64,000 bases of DNA from Kingdonia uniflora. Its lineage: Eukaryota; Streptophyta; Magnoliopsida; Ranunculales; Circaeasteraceae. The notes beneath the pieces were generated by a model, which did not search any database, was not told where the DNA came from, and saw nothing but the letters and a program-made list of their open reading frames with translations. This document shows positions 54,027 through 64,000 of the stretch, in pieces. How positions within the stretch are numbered: the stretch's first letter is position 1; each line of letters begins with the position of its first letter. The stretch lies in contig JACGCM010002205.1 in assembly GCA_014058105.1 (NCBI GenBank), forward strand, positions 1,674,001-1,738,000, read 5' to 3'. The translations under genes were made by a program, and so were the position numbers.

Positions 54027-54620
54027 TATGTGCACGCCTCTGAACATCATCAGTACCGCCATGCCAGATTGACATTCCTTATCTATTATCGATTTCCGTA
54101 CATTTTTTTTGAGAATGACGGCAATATATTTCATGCCGAGCAATTTTCTGAGTTTATAAGTTATACAATTAATTTTATTCTGAAAACCCATGACGATGGC
54201 CAATGCTTCGGCAATCTACTCGAGGATCTAAATTATTGCCGATTCATGTATGATGATGTAAAGATTATAATTGTTGTGACGACGATGACAATTCCATTCC
54301 AAGTTGACTACTCTACTATTAATCCCAAAGCAAGGGGCACTGATTTTGTCAAATTTGTGAAAGCGATTCAAAAACTAAAACAAAGATATTCTTATGCTTA
54401 TGGTGGACAAGATGATTCTCCGATGCTTGACGATTATTTAAAGAAGCTCAAAGCTATGTCGGAATATTGCAAAAGGAAATTAAAATTTCTTGTAGGGCAC
54501 CCCATTTTGCGGGACATCATGATTTACAAGAACTTTTTCATTTACGTAAATCGGTATAAAGGTAATTCTAACTTCAGACCGGATAGTTTTACTTTTAAAT
54601 TCGGCGACCAAGGTGGCTGA
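54027..54620 (+). CDS. unidentified open reading frame, 198 codons
   Basis: A stop-free frame extends from just after TGA (54024) to TGA at 54618. It has no ATG at its start; the first in-frame ATG is at 54246, so it may be an exon or a fragment. Residues include FENDGNIFHAEQFSEFISYT, THDDGQCFGNLLEDLNYCRF and DSPMLDDYLKKLKAMSEYCK. It has an aromatic-rich, slightly acidic N-terminal half and a Lys-rich helical second half. I do not recognise any family. It follows the end of a LINE and precedes a non-coding stretch. It could be a host gene fragment, part of an unknown element, or chance; the length and amphipathic pattern argue against pure chance. Confidence 0.4.
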   Translation, partial: YVHASEHHQYRHARLTFLIYYRFPYIFFENDGNIFHAEQFSEFISYTINFILKTHDDGQCFGNLLEDLNYCRFMYDDVKIIIVVTTMTIPFQVDYSTINPKARGTDFVKFVKAIQKLKQRYSYAYGGQDDSPMLDDYLKKLKAMSEYCKRKLKFLVGHPILRDIMIYKNFFIYVNRYKGNSNFRPDSFTFKFGDQGG

Positions 54621-55286
54621 TCCTAATGGAGGATACATATAACTCCAACCCTACTTATCATGATAAAACTGTTGCAAGCCTCGTCCGTTTAATTTAGAAT
54701 TCTTTCACACATGAGGAGAACAGTACGACGAATAACTGACATGAACCTTATCTAGAATATGAATGCTTTATACCCAAAGTTTGTGTGTGACTTGTTCGAC
54801 AAGCTTGACGATGACCAAGTACTTGAAATTGTTTTATTCTACAAGAAAATATTTTTGCCGCACATCCTCCAAGTTGGACATTGGAGGGCACAACTGTCAC
54901 GACAAGGAGGAGACCAGGAATAGGAGCCCATCAAGCATGGACATGACCAGAGGTTGGAATTAATGTATTAAAGCTGACCTCGGTGTTTAATTATTCGCCG
55001 CATCGCATTTCATTGCCTACTCCTTTTTTGTATTACATTATGTATGAAGTTGTAATTTGTATTGATTTTGTATCGCATGAGATGAATGCAAATATGGGTT
55101 TCTTGTATGAAGTTGTAATTTGTATTTTTAATTATATGGCGCACTCTTGTTGTTGTAAGGAGGTCCTCAACTATTTGTACTTTAAATTATGAAATTCCAC
55201 CAAATTTTTACATCTTCTACCCTAAAAAAAAGGAAATAAGAAATAAGAAGAAAAATAAATAAATAAATAATCTAAAGGATTAAGTT
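54621..55286. other. spacer without recognised gene
   Basis: Short frames only. The string TGAAGTTGTAATTTGTATT occurs twice (about 55047 and 55108), a small direct duplication. A purine-rich stretch (55225-55270) precedes the copia LTR. Confidence 0.5.
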
Positions 55287-55761
55287 TGTTGAGCTACACA
55301 GCGGAAACCAAACATCAAGTCGATTCGATTAGCGATGAACAAACTAAACAAGGAAACACAATCAAATGAGAACACACAATTTATCGTGATTCGGCAAATT
55401 GCATATGTCCACACCAATTGAGAGAGAGAAAGAGAGAGAGTTTTATTCGATGATTCGAGGTTACAATCACTCACCAACAAATTGAGGCCTCTCAAGGATT
55501 TCTCTCTTGCCTTAGCAATTTATGAAAAGCCTAACAATAGATATAGATGAAGGGTTCCTAAAATCGGATACCCATATCACGAGGGAAAAACCAACCATGC
55601 ACCTCCACACCTCCAAGTATTTACATCCGGATGCAAATCCGGATCATAAGGCCGTCCAGATTGCATTTGAATCTTAGTGGTCTCTTATCAACAAAATTAA
55701 GATGGAATCCGGATTTACTTATCACTCGACTTTCATCTGAATTCCTCCTATATACCTAACA
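55287..55761 (-). repeat. copia-type LTR (solo or 3' LTR), about 475 bp
   Basis: Inverted ends TGTTGAGC and CCTAACA bound it. Inside, ACACACAATTTATCGTGATT and GGCAAATTGCATATGTCCAC are the leader blocks found just after the transcription start of many plant copia LTRs, on the minus strand. To its right, GAGGTAGAGAAT (minus, about 55762-55773) is purine-rich and could be a polypurine tract, making this a 3' LTR whose internal region is cut off by gypsy-2. No target repeat could be confirmed. A GA-rich simple repeat lies at 55420-55440. Confidence 0.65.
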
Positions 55762-55868
55762 ATTCTCTACCTCGGTGAAGATTTCTTCAAATCTGAGCCG
55801 AACTTAATTTGCCAACCAAACGAATTGAACCTTCTTTCACAAATGTCCCCAAGAACCCAAAAACAAAT

Positions 55869-56601
55869 TGTAGTAGCCTACTCGCAGCCTTCTACCCCAG
55901 TCAAGCACTCGAAGGCTATCTCGACGCCTACTCGAACATCTCGAAGCCAACTCAACCCATAAACAAGCTTTCTAAAGTTTATCCGAAGACGAAGCCTCGA
56001 CTCCGAACAAGCCTCGAGAATGGACTCCACATCACAGCAGAAACACTTTGACCATATCCGCACATGGTCGAAGTATGACAAGGCAGACAGCCAGCTCACT
56101 AGACAAGACGGCGCAGTTGTTGGTCCTTGCAGCTACAGTGGCAGGTCCAACCACTGCTACAGTATCAAAGTACAAAGACAAACCCAACAACTATTACAGT
56201 GACAGTTTCAACATTTCCGGCGTCCATACCCATTCCGGGATGTCCAGATAGTACCCTTCTAATGCGACCTAACCTTGGTGACTCAGCCCTTCCTATGATC
56301 TATAAATAGAAGAGATGGGGAACCAATGAAGGCTTATAAAATCTTCTTACAGATCCCATACAGTTTACCTTTGACCACCCTGTAAAACCCAGTACTCGAA
56401 CCTTCGATTACTTAGCAGTAATATAAACACTCTTAAAAATCCTCATTAGAGGTCATAGAACGTCACATTCGGGCCTCTACGCAAGTATATTGTCTATAGA
56501 TTATTCATGCTCTAGATTATTTACTTGTATTCTTTTTATTTAAGATTAAACCCCGTGGTGTAAGAGCCAACTTCCCCTCTCTGAGAAGTTAGGTTCCTAC
56601 A
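55869..56601 (+). repeat. 5' LTR of gypsy-2
   Basis: 733 bp from TGTAGTAGCC to GGTTCCTACA, giving TGTAG/CTACA inverted ends. The right edge is fixed by the PBS; the left edge is inferred from the matching terminus, since the other LTR is outside the window. Confidence 0.8.
56299..56310 (+). promoter_or_regulatory. TATA box of the gypsy-2 LTR
   Basis: TCTATAAATAGA lies two thirds into the LTR, about 290 bp before its end, the expected place for the U3/R promoter. Transcription would start about 30 bp downstream. Confidence 0.75.
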
Positions 56602-56619
56602 TTTGGCACCGTCTGTGCT
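56602..56619 (+). promoter_or_regulatory. primer binding site region of gypsy-2
   Basis: TTTGGCACCGTCTGTG begins immediately after the LTR, identical over 16 bases to the string next to the gypsy-1 5' LTR. Confidence 0.85.
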
Positions 56620-56683
56620 TCCCACCCTACCAGTCTCTTTCTCTTTCCCTCCCCCTTATTTTCAGCCTCCACAGACTCTCCTC

Positions 56684-58540
56684 AATGACACCCACCCTCC
56701 GTTCTAGTTCAACCCACACCGGTAACTCCGTTGATGGAGTGGCCGCCCAAATAGCTCTACTTTTTCAATAATTTGCTCAAGCGGAGGAGCGCCACCATGC
56801 ACAACTCCACCAGGAGCGTAAAAAACACCGACTGGAGTTCGAAGCCGAACGGAATTGTCACCTGGACGATGCCGATAGACAGAACCGGGCAATCAATGAG
56901 TTGCAAAATACCATCCGAGAGTTGTAGAGACTATAACCTCTGGAAGTTGCTCGACCATCCCAAGTACCAGATCCGTCGCGCGTGTCTGCCCGCTCCCGTC
57001 TGGGGGCCCTACCAACTCTTGAAGTACCCCTAGTCTGTATCCACGCCGCGAGTGCACCCCACACTATTCCTCCTATTGGCTCCGTCCATCTCGGCATGCA
57101 CCCCACACAAAATTCTTCTGACTCAACCCTCCGATCCTCTAGACACCCCAAACACTGCCCTGCTCGAAAATGTCTCGGGGAGCGTAGCGCCGAACACATT
57201 CCACTTACTCGACCTCACCATCCTTGAATCCCTCGATCACCCCGCATCCTGCCTATGCTGCACAAGAGGACTTCGACCATAAAATACAACCTGATGTTCG
57301 CGTCAGCAAGAGCCCAACTCCCAACTCCTAGAGTCGACTGAATAACCCTTTTTGCCCGAAACTTCTCACTATCGAGATACCCCCCAACTTTTGTGCCCCC
57401 AAACTCATCGAATACCGCAACACAGACCCTCAATCGCACATTCTCAAATTCTAAACTGCTCAGAGCCTCTATTCCACAGTCGAATACCTGTTATGTCACC
57501 TTTTTCCAACCAGCCTTACTGACAGCCCCCATCGATGGTATCACAATCTTCCAAATTGCTCGATCCAAAGCCTCGAGTAACTATCATAGCTTTTCATCGC
57601 CCAGTTTGCCTTCAATAAAGACAGAGAAGTCAGAGTCGATTCCCTGCTCAATTTCAGAAAATCCAGCAATAAAACACTCGAAGCCTTCACCAAAAGGTTT
57701 CTTAATGAATCACGGAAAGTCGAAAACCTTGACTGCACGAACGTTGTGCTAGCGTACTCAAATGTCCTACCATATTACACCTGTGTGAAAGAATAACTGG
57801 TTCTCCACAAACCTCAAACCCTCGAGGAGATGCTCTGAAAGGTCAATGGTTATATCGACGTTGAGCGCCTCCACGAATCCCGTAAACAGGGCCAACCTTC
57901 AACCACCAACTTCAATAAACCTTGACAAATCCCACCTTTTACTCTAACACCCCTGATCGCTCCCGTCTCATAGGAGACGGAAAGCCGCAAATGCCCTAGC
58001 AATGATAACAATGCTGAAGCCCGCAAGAAGCGATCGAAGCCTGTCTTGCCCACACTTACTACCCCTCTCAGCACCCATCTACCACATATACAGGCAGACC
58101 CCATCTGGCGTATCCCTTTCCCTATCGAAGTCAGACCAGGCGAACCTTACTGTGCCAATCACAAATGTAACTGTCACCATACCAAAAAATACTTCGCCCT
58201 CCAGCGCTGCCTTGAGATCATTCTCAAAGCAGGTCGTCTACATCAATATTTTACCAACCTTCTCAGCTACCTTGACGGGTCATACCTCAAGTCTCAACCC
58301 ACCCTTGCTGCTGACCCGGCCGAGGTGCATATTTACCGAATAAATTTCATCGAGGTCAACAACATAGACAGCGGGCATTCCAAGAGCAGGCATAAGCGTG
58401 TCGAAGAATATTACAAACTCGCATATCAGGAGAAGTTACCCGCCCTCCTGCCAGAATCTAGTTTTTCCCCTCGTCTCGAAGGCATCTCTTTCATCGACTG
58501 TGATACTTCCCATGTTCAATTTCCCCATTCAGACCCTTTA
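56684..58540 (+). pseudogene. gypsy-2 gag
   Basis: ATG at 56684 opens MTPTLRSSSTHTGNSVDGVA, then a Gln/Glu/Arg-rich coiled-coil segment (QLHQERKKHRLEFEAERN). In-frame TAA and TAG stops replace probable Gln codons. The middle part is broken over 57000-58000. The C-terminal part lies in the frame from 58046: GEPYCANHKCNCHHTKKYFA, a degenerate zinc motif corresponding to PYC..HK.NHHYTDNC in gypsy-1, and VHIYRINFIEVN. Confidence 0.8.
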
Positions 58541-58740
58541 GTCATCATGATTAAAGTCGAAAACCTCATCCTCCACATAATGTTTATCGATACAGGGAGT
58601 GCAGCCGATGTACTTTTCCTTCAGACTGTTCAAACCATGAAGAAGACAGATCTTATTACTGCTATAAACGTCGAATTGAAAGGATTTAATGGGCCACTGA
58701 AGTAGTTATTGATCGAATCAGCCTACCAGTCACCACAGGC
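58541..58740 (+). pseudogene. gypsy-2 aspartic protease
   Basis: In the frame ending at 58705, LHIMFIDTGSAADVLFLQTV holds the intact active site DTGSA and the typical hydrophobic strand after it, followed by ELKGFNGPLK. The frame ends at a TAG soon after GFNG, before the second protease lobe, which continues with shifts to about 58870. Confidence 0.87.
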
Positions 58741-58883
58741 CCTGTCACAATTTAAACTAGTTTTATTGCCATCGACAAGAAGTCAGAATATCTCGATATC
58801 CTCGGGCGTGACTGGCCCCACACTACGCCTGCCATACCTTTGACCTACCGTCAAACCCTTCGTTTCACCACCCTCGAAGGTAC

Positions 58884-60420
58884 TTGGAACTCGAAAGGCT
58901 CTCACCGCCTCGCCCATTCATGCGAACACCCGGAGATCGATCAGACCCAAAAACTTGTCAGTCGCCCATAGCAATCACTGTCTCTTTCTATCCCCACACC
59001 TTCGACAGATACAACCTCGCCCATCGAACCCACTGCTATATCAAACTTGACGGTCCTGGTCGAGGTACATTCATTGGAACTTCTCTAGACAAAGCAGAAC
59101 GCCTTGAGCTTACAGATTTCTTTCGAGCAAACAAAGATGTCTTTGCATGGACGTTCCAGGAGATGCCCGGTGTCGACCCCAGTTTGGCGTGTCATCGCCT
59201 CGACCTCACTCCATATTCCTCAGCAGTAAAACAAAAGAAGCTTACCCTGGAACCACGACTTCGAGAAGCAGTGAACCTTGAAGTAGTCAAGCTCATAGCC
59301 GCAGGTTTTATAAAAGAAGTAAAATACGCTGACTGGATATCGTATATTGTGGCAGTTCCCAAGAAGAACGGCAAGATCAGAATCTGCGTCGACTTTACAG
59401 ACCTCAACAAGCACATATCGAAGGACAGTTTCCCCGTCCCGATCATCTCAGCAATCCCTGATGCAACTGCTGGACATAAGCGCCTATCAATGATGGACGC
59501 GGCTTCGGGCTACAATCAGGTACCTCTCATCCCCGAAGATCAACTTAAAACTTCTTTTATCACTGAACAAGGCCTTTACTATTTTAACGTCATGTCCTTC
59601 GGCCTTAAAAATGCGGGAGCCACTTACTTACCAATGCCTTGTCACAACCATGTTTAAACCCTTGCTTGGCAAGTCGGTCGAAGTTTACATCGACGACATG
59701 TTATGCAAGAGCCTCTAAAAATAGACCCACATTCAGGACCTAACCAAAGTCTTTTCGATACTTCGAACATACAACAAGAAACACAACCCAGACAAATGCC
59801 AATTTAACGTTTCGTCTGGCAAATTTTTAGGCCATCTTATCAGTAAACGAGGTATCGAGATCGACCCCACCCATATTCGAGCCCTCATCGATATGCATTC
59901 ACCCCGAACCAAAAAAGACGTCTAAAAAGTGGCTGGTAAGATAGCAGCCCTCAACCGTTTCATTTCCAAATCTTCAGACATATGTGCTTGACTCTTTTCC
60001 CTCTTACGTGACCAAGGCGTCCACAAAGCAAAAAAGAAAAACAACCTCGAGATCAACTAGACACCTGAATTTGAACAGGCCTTCCTCGAACTCAAAACAT
60101 ATCTTGGCAGACCACCCATTATCAGCACCCTTATCGAAGGCGAAACACTCTCTTTATACCTCGCTGTTATAGACACCTCTATCAGTTCAGTGCTTATTCG
60201 ACTCGACTCAAACATTGAGAAAACTGTATATTTCATCAGCAAAACTCTAACACCTACAAAAACTTGAAACTCGAAACTTGAGCGTTTACTCCTCACCCTT
60301 GTCTGTTCAACCCACAAACTCAAACCATATTTTCAAGCTCACCCCATCCGTGTTATAACAAGTTACCCCCATAGAGAAGTACTCAGTAAAAAAAAGAAAT
60401 CCGGACGAGTACAACAGTAG
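58884..60420 (+). pseudogene. gypsy-2 reverse transcriptase and RNase H
   Basis: The 257-codon frame at 58884-59657 shows GRGTFIGTSLDKAERLELTD, FIKEVKYADWISYIVAVPKK, RICVDFTDLNKHISKDSFPV and MMDAASGYNQVPL with a catalytic Asp. A frameshift near 59635 moves the rest to another frame: MFKPLLGKSVEVYIDDMLCK with YIDD at 59685-59696. RT-linked RNase H follows at 59960-60420 (ISKTLTPTKT-like, YFQAHPIRV-like) with stops. The RT core is the best preserved part of the element. Confidence 0.92.
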
Positions 60421-60423
60421 TCT

Positions 60424-60985
60424 GTGTACCTTGGCAAACATGACATTTCATTTGAGAAACAGATATCCCAAAAAGGCCAAGCAGTAGTAGACTTCCTTAC
60501 TGACTTCCCGGTAGAAGATGTTGATTGGGAAGAACATGAAGTTAACTTAACAGAAGACCAACCTGAAGCAACAGATTCCTGGAACCCTAACATTGGCTGG
60601 CATTTATTCACAGATGAATCTGTTGGACCTAATGGCTCAGGAATTGGTATTGTCCTGGTCACACCCACCAATGATCGAATAGAGAAGGTCGTCAAACTTA
60701 CCTTCGAATGTTCCAATAACGAAGCTGAGTACAAAGCCTTGATTCAGGGCCTCAACCTCACTCTCGACCTATGCATTCCCAAACCTGCAGTTTTCACAGA
60801 TTCCCAACTTGTTTAGAGGCATTACTCAGGTGAAAATCAAGTTAATGGTCGCATGGTTGACTATGTTATTTTCGTTAGACAGCGCATGGACCGTTTTCCT
60901 GAAAAATCTACTATCACTCGCTACCCTCGAAGAGAAAACTGACATGCAGATGCCCTCGCTTACATAGCAGCCATGCTAGGCCAAT
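60424..60985 (+). pseudogene. gypsy-2 archaeal-type RNase H
   Basis: The frame 60424-60816 begins with KHDISFEKQISQKGQAVVDF and continues GWHLFTDESVGPNGSGIGIV, LTFECSNNEAEYKALIQGLN and VFTDSQLV. The three acidic residues (TD, NEAEY, TDSQ) are all kept, although the usual TDGS is TDES. It ends at TAG where LV.QI..E normally follows; the remainder (HADALAYIAA-like) is downstream with a stop. A second RNase H after the RT-linked one defines Tat elements. Confidence 0.9.
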
Positions 60986-61037
60986 CAGAATCCCGGACCC
61001 TATATATCAAAGTTCTCGAACTCCCAGTATCGACCAG

Positions 61038-62362
61038 ATGGAAGTCAATGCCATCAATACTGGGGGAGAGAGTCTCAATCCAGACGACTGGCAAACACCA
61101 TTCTTCCATTACCTCGACAATGCAGCTCTCCCAGATGATCTCAAAGCCAGACGATCGTTGCTAGATAATTACTGCAAATACACTATCCACAACCAGGAAT
61201 CACATAGAAAATCCCCAAATGGTGTCCTCCTTCGATATATATCTCAAGCTGAAGCCTCTACAATTTTAGCTGAACTCCATGAAGGTACCTGCGGTACTCA
61301 CACTGCTGGTCGTTATATGGCCCTTCAAGCCGCCTCTCAAGGATTATTCTGGCTAAATATGAAAAAATAAGCCGAAGAGTATGCCAAACACTGTAACAAA
61401 TACCAATGTCATGCTCACAACATCCATTGCCCTTCACAAGACCATCAATTCAGTCAAGTCTCCTGACCATTCAAATGATGGGTTATCGATCTCATTGACC
61501 CTTTTCCCAAAGCCTCGGGCAGCCGAAAAAACATCCTTGTTACAACATACTATTTTACCAAATGGGTCGAAGCTGTACCTTTGTACCGAACCAGAGAAGA
61601 AGTCATCAAATTTTTATGGGAGAACATCATCACACGCTTTGGTTGCCCTCATATGATTCGATATGACAATGGTCTACAGTTCGTCGGGAGCAAAGTAAGA
61701 AACTTCCTCAAGAAACGCAAGATTATCCACTCGCTCTCAACACCTTATTACCCTCAAGGAAATGGTCAAGTCGAGGCCATCAACAAATCTATTATCGACG
61801 GTCTCAAGAAAAGAGTCGATTTAAAGAAATGTTGATGGGTTCAGGAGTTACAGCATGTCATCTGGGCCTATCGAATAACATCAAGAAAATTTACAGGCTG
61901 CACCCCTTTTCTTCTAGCATACGGTACCGAAGCTGTGTTCCCTACTCAATTCGAAGTACCTACACAAGATCCCAACCCCCAGACAAAGACAACGAGTTTG
62001 AGCTCCGATGCAACATGTTATGGATCGACGAAACCAGAGACTGAGCCATCGCCAACCTTGGCCGTTACCATACATCACTTTAGAAGTCCTACAACAAAAG
62101 AGTTTGACCACGAAGTTTTAACATCGGAGATCTGGTGCTTCGATGTGTCAACCAATACTCGAGGCCTCGAAATGCCGGCAAGCTAGCCGAATCCTGGGAA
62201 GGACCTTATGTCGTGCACGACAAAACCGATAAGGGTTCATATTATCTGATGACAGAAGATGGAAAGCCTTTACCAAATCCGTGGAACACAATGCAGCTGG
62301 TCTCCTATAACAGGTCATGGCCTCAACCTTGTACAACTGATATAATACATAATAATCAATAA
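61038..62362 (+). pseudogene. gypsy-2 integrase
   Basis: 61038-61370: zinc-binding domain with LAELHEGTCGTHTAGRYMAL and, after a stop, EEYAKHC.KYQCHA. 61420-61835: core with VIDLIDPFPKASG-like, FVTRFGCPHMI-type and MIRYDNGLQFVGSK (Asp) and TPYYPQGNGQVEAINKS (Glu). 62135-62362: C-terminal domain with NAGKLAESWEGPYVVHD, GSYYLMTEDGKPLPNPWN and LVSYNRSW. Frames change between these parts. Confidence 0.9.
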
Positions 62363-62399
62363 ATAGTCTTTCCACCCATTCGTCGTCTCTTCTTTTCAA

Positions 62400-63185
62400 T
62401 GAATTTCTTGGTTTAACTTAGGCATCATGTCAACCCTTCGACCCGACTGATACTTAGGAGCGGCCTTGAGATTTTTCAAACCTTCAAATTCGAGCAAACT
62501 CGAGGGGCAAGGATGGTCGAATGACCGGACCTTCGGGAATGCATTGGGGGCGAACAGTTATGCTTCGTTGTGGCTTAGGCCTTCGAAGTCCAGTTAATTT
62601 CTTAGCTTACTCTAAGTATCATGTCAACCCTCGATCCGACTGATACTTGGGGGCGACCCTGAAATTTTCAAGCTTCCAATTTCGAGCAAACTCGAGGGAC
62701 AAGGATGGTCGACAGGACCCTCGGAAATGCATTAGGGGAGAACAGATACGCCTCAATCAGGTTCAAAACCGTCGAAGTCTAGTCGATTTATTGATTTACC
62801 CCGGGTATAATGTCCACCCTCGCCCCGACTGATACTTGGGGGCGACCTTAAAATTTTCAAGTTTCCACCATTCGAGAAAACTCGAGGGGCACAAATGGTC
62901 GAAAGGCCAGACCCTCGAGAATGTGTTGGGGGTGAACACATCTTGCTTCGATGTGGCTTAGGCCTTCGAGTCCAGTAAATTTTTGGGTGTCATATAGGTA
63001 TCACGTTAACCTCGGCCCAACTGATACTCGGGGGCGACCTGAAAATTTTTCAAACTCCTAACATTCGAACAGACTCGGGGGGTACGAATGGTCAACCGAC
63101 TGGACCTTCGGGCATACGTTGGGGGCGAGCATGCCTTACATCGTTATGGGTTAGGCCTTCGATGTCCAGCAGATCCCTTGATTTC
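62400..63185 (+). repeat. tandem repeat, about 191-bp unit, four copies
   Basis: The anchor CGACTGATACTTGGGGGCGA (with variants) recurs with TGATACT starting at about 62448, 62641, 62830 and 63022, spaced 193, 189 and 192 bp. Each unit also has TTCGAGCAAACTCGAGGGGC, GGATGGTCGA and GCATTGGGGGCGAACA, and ends in CTTAGGCCTTCGA.GTCCAG. The array lies directly between integrase and the antisense gene. Confidence 0.93.
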
Positions 63186-63618
63186 AAAAGAGGAATCACA
63201 GCCATCTCGAAGCCTCACAGGTTCGTTCACTCTACAGTCATTCGACGGAAACAACACATGCAGATACTATTATACAAGAATATTTACAGCCCCACCACAG
63301 GCAAGAAGTTTCAAAACATCATCTATCAGAAAAGTAATTTCAACACTAATCAAGTCAAGTCATGCATCAAGAATTCAGTACAAATTAAGCTAACAAAATC
63401 AGCCTCAATATCTCAGCAATCCAGTACAACGCAAGTCCAGCACAACATTACAATACAAATCAAGTTCATACAAAATAGTCTCAACATTCGACAACAAAGC
63501 AGAATCAGTACAACACCAGTCAGTTTCCCTGCAACAACTCAAAGCAATAACATAGTTCAAATATTACAACTCCACGACAAATCAAAAAAAGTAGGAACGG
63601 ATATCTAATACAAATACC
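63186..63618 (-). other. probable 3' UTR of the gypsy-2 antisense gene
   Basis: CA-rich on the plus strand with no domain on either strand; it lies directly after the stop of the minus-strand frame at 63619. The plus-strand frames here are low-complexity translations of CAA-rich sequence. Confidence 0.4.
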
Positions 63619-64000
63619 TCATATCGGTGTGGATGAATCCACTTCCCTAACAGGCCTTCCAGTGCCAACACCCTCACCACCTTCAGTCGAAGACTTCGGC
63701 CCCGCACCATCAGCGACTACATCATCCACAGTTCTAATGTTGGTCGTTTCAATCACAGGAGCCTCCACACCACCTCCAGTACCTCCATCTACTCCATCAA
63801 CAACATCTGTCTCTCCTTCCTTCGTCTGCAAATTGACTCCAGCAACCAGTTTTGGGGTAGCGGGGATGGGTTCAAAAGTATCAGGGTCATACCTCTTATC
63901 ATCTACAAACTCCTTCAGTCTCATGACGACTCAACATTCACCATCAAACATCGCCTGATAACGCGCTGTCAATTATGCCTTTTCCTTAACCTTCGCAACA
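63619..64000 (-). pseudogene. C-terminal end of the gypsy-2 antisense gene, continues right
   Basis: The minus-strand frame ends at 63619 with RPVREVDSSTPI. Upstream it contains MRLKEFVDDKRYDPDTFEPI and a Gly/Val/Asp-rich low-complexity tail. Farther right the same frame continues as KVKEKA.LTARYQAMFDGEC with TAA and TGA where Gln and Arg codons would fit. Its place after integrase and the repeats, on the strand opposite pol, equals that of the coiled-coil antisense gene in gypsy-1. Confidence 0.65.

Larger units (their letters stand above)
55869..64000 (+). mobile_element. Ty3/gypsy Tat-lineage retrotransposon gypsy-2, 3' end outside window
   Basis: 5' LTR, PBS, gag, protease, RT, RNase H, archaeal-type RNase H, integrase, tandem repeats and the tail of an antisense gene follow one another on the plus strand. 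This is the same order as in gypsy-1. More than 8.1 kb is visible. The antisense gene and 3' LTR should continue to the right. The expected target repeat is CAAAT (55864-55868). Base composition is clearly more GC-rich than in gypsy-1, so it belongs to a different family of the same lineage. Confidence 0.93.

Noticed and set aside
57052..57282. Plus-strand frames of 76-86 codons in the gypsy-2 gag region
   Set aside because: They lie inside a degraded gag; none shows a domain, and overlapping frames on both strands are equally long because the region is CT-rich and poor in stops.
62400..63185. Possible CRISPR-like array (regular repeats)
   Set aside because: Units are contiguous 191-bp tandem repeats with no short repeat/unique spacer pattern, and they lie in a plant retrotransposon.

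Overview
This is nuclear DNA of a plant, probably a eudicot. It is AT-rich, has spliced genes with GT-AG introns, and is packed with decayed Ty1/copia, Ty3/gypsy (Tat type), L1-like LINE, PIF/Harbinger and hAT-like elements. There are no bacterial operons, ribosome binding sites, CRISPR arrays or phage modules. The species cannot be named from the sequence alone.

Layout. 1-5.9 kb: a SIRE-like copia element on the minus strand whose 3' LTR lies outside the window. 5.9-8.5 kb: LINE scraps and a gypsy scrap containing an almost perfect 235-bp tandem duplication. 8.5-23.1 kb: the only gene-like island. It holds a broken unidentified gene carrying a hAT-like MITE, an unprocessed and decayed NOP58-like pseudogene with a solo copia LTR in one intron, and a minus-strand gene for a probable organelle OB-fold single-stranded-DNA-binding protein. 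Three exons of that gene keep phase perfectly, although its second intron holds an antisense LINE and two MITEs. 23.3-51.6 kb: a deep nest. A Tat gypsy element (5-bp repeat ACTCA) sits in a copia element (5-bp repeat ACTAT). That copia sits in a solo gypsy LTR, which sits in a PIF/Harbinger transposon, which seems to sit in a second Harbinger copy. 51.6-54 kb: an L1-like LINE with reverse transcriptase and RNase H. 54.0-54.6 kb: an unidentified 198-codon open frame. 55.3-55.8 kb: a copia LTR. 55.9-64 kb: a second Tat gypsy on the plus strand, running off the right edge.

How the parts relate. Both Tat elements have the same order: gag-protease, RT, RNase H, a second archaeal-type RNase H, integrase, a tandem-repeat block, then a coding region on the opposite strand. 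In the first element this antisense region is a long coiled-coil gene with plausible introns and possibly its own promoter. Most coding regions are broken by stops that look like CAA, CAG or CGA changed to TAA, TAG or TGA, as expected from deamination of methylated cytosine in silenced DNA. The SSB-like gene has no such breaks and is the best candidate for a working host gene. The best leads are the antisense spliced coiled-coil gene, the TTCGAA palindrome arrays shared by the LTRs of two copia families, the INT-distal repeat blocks, and the unidentified frame at 54 kb.
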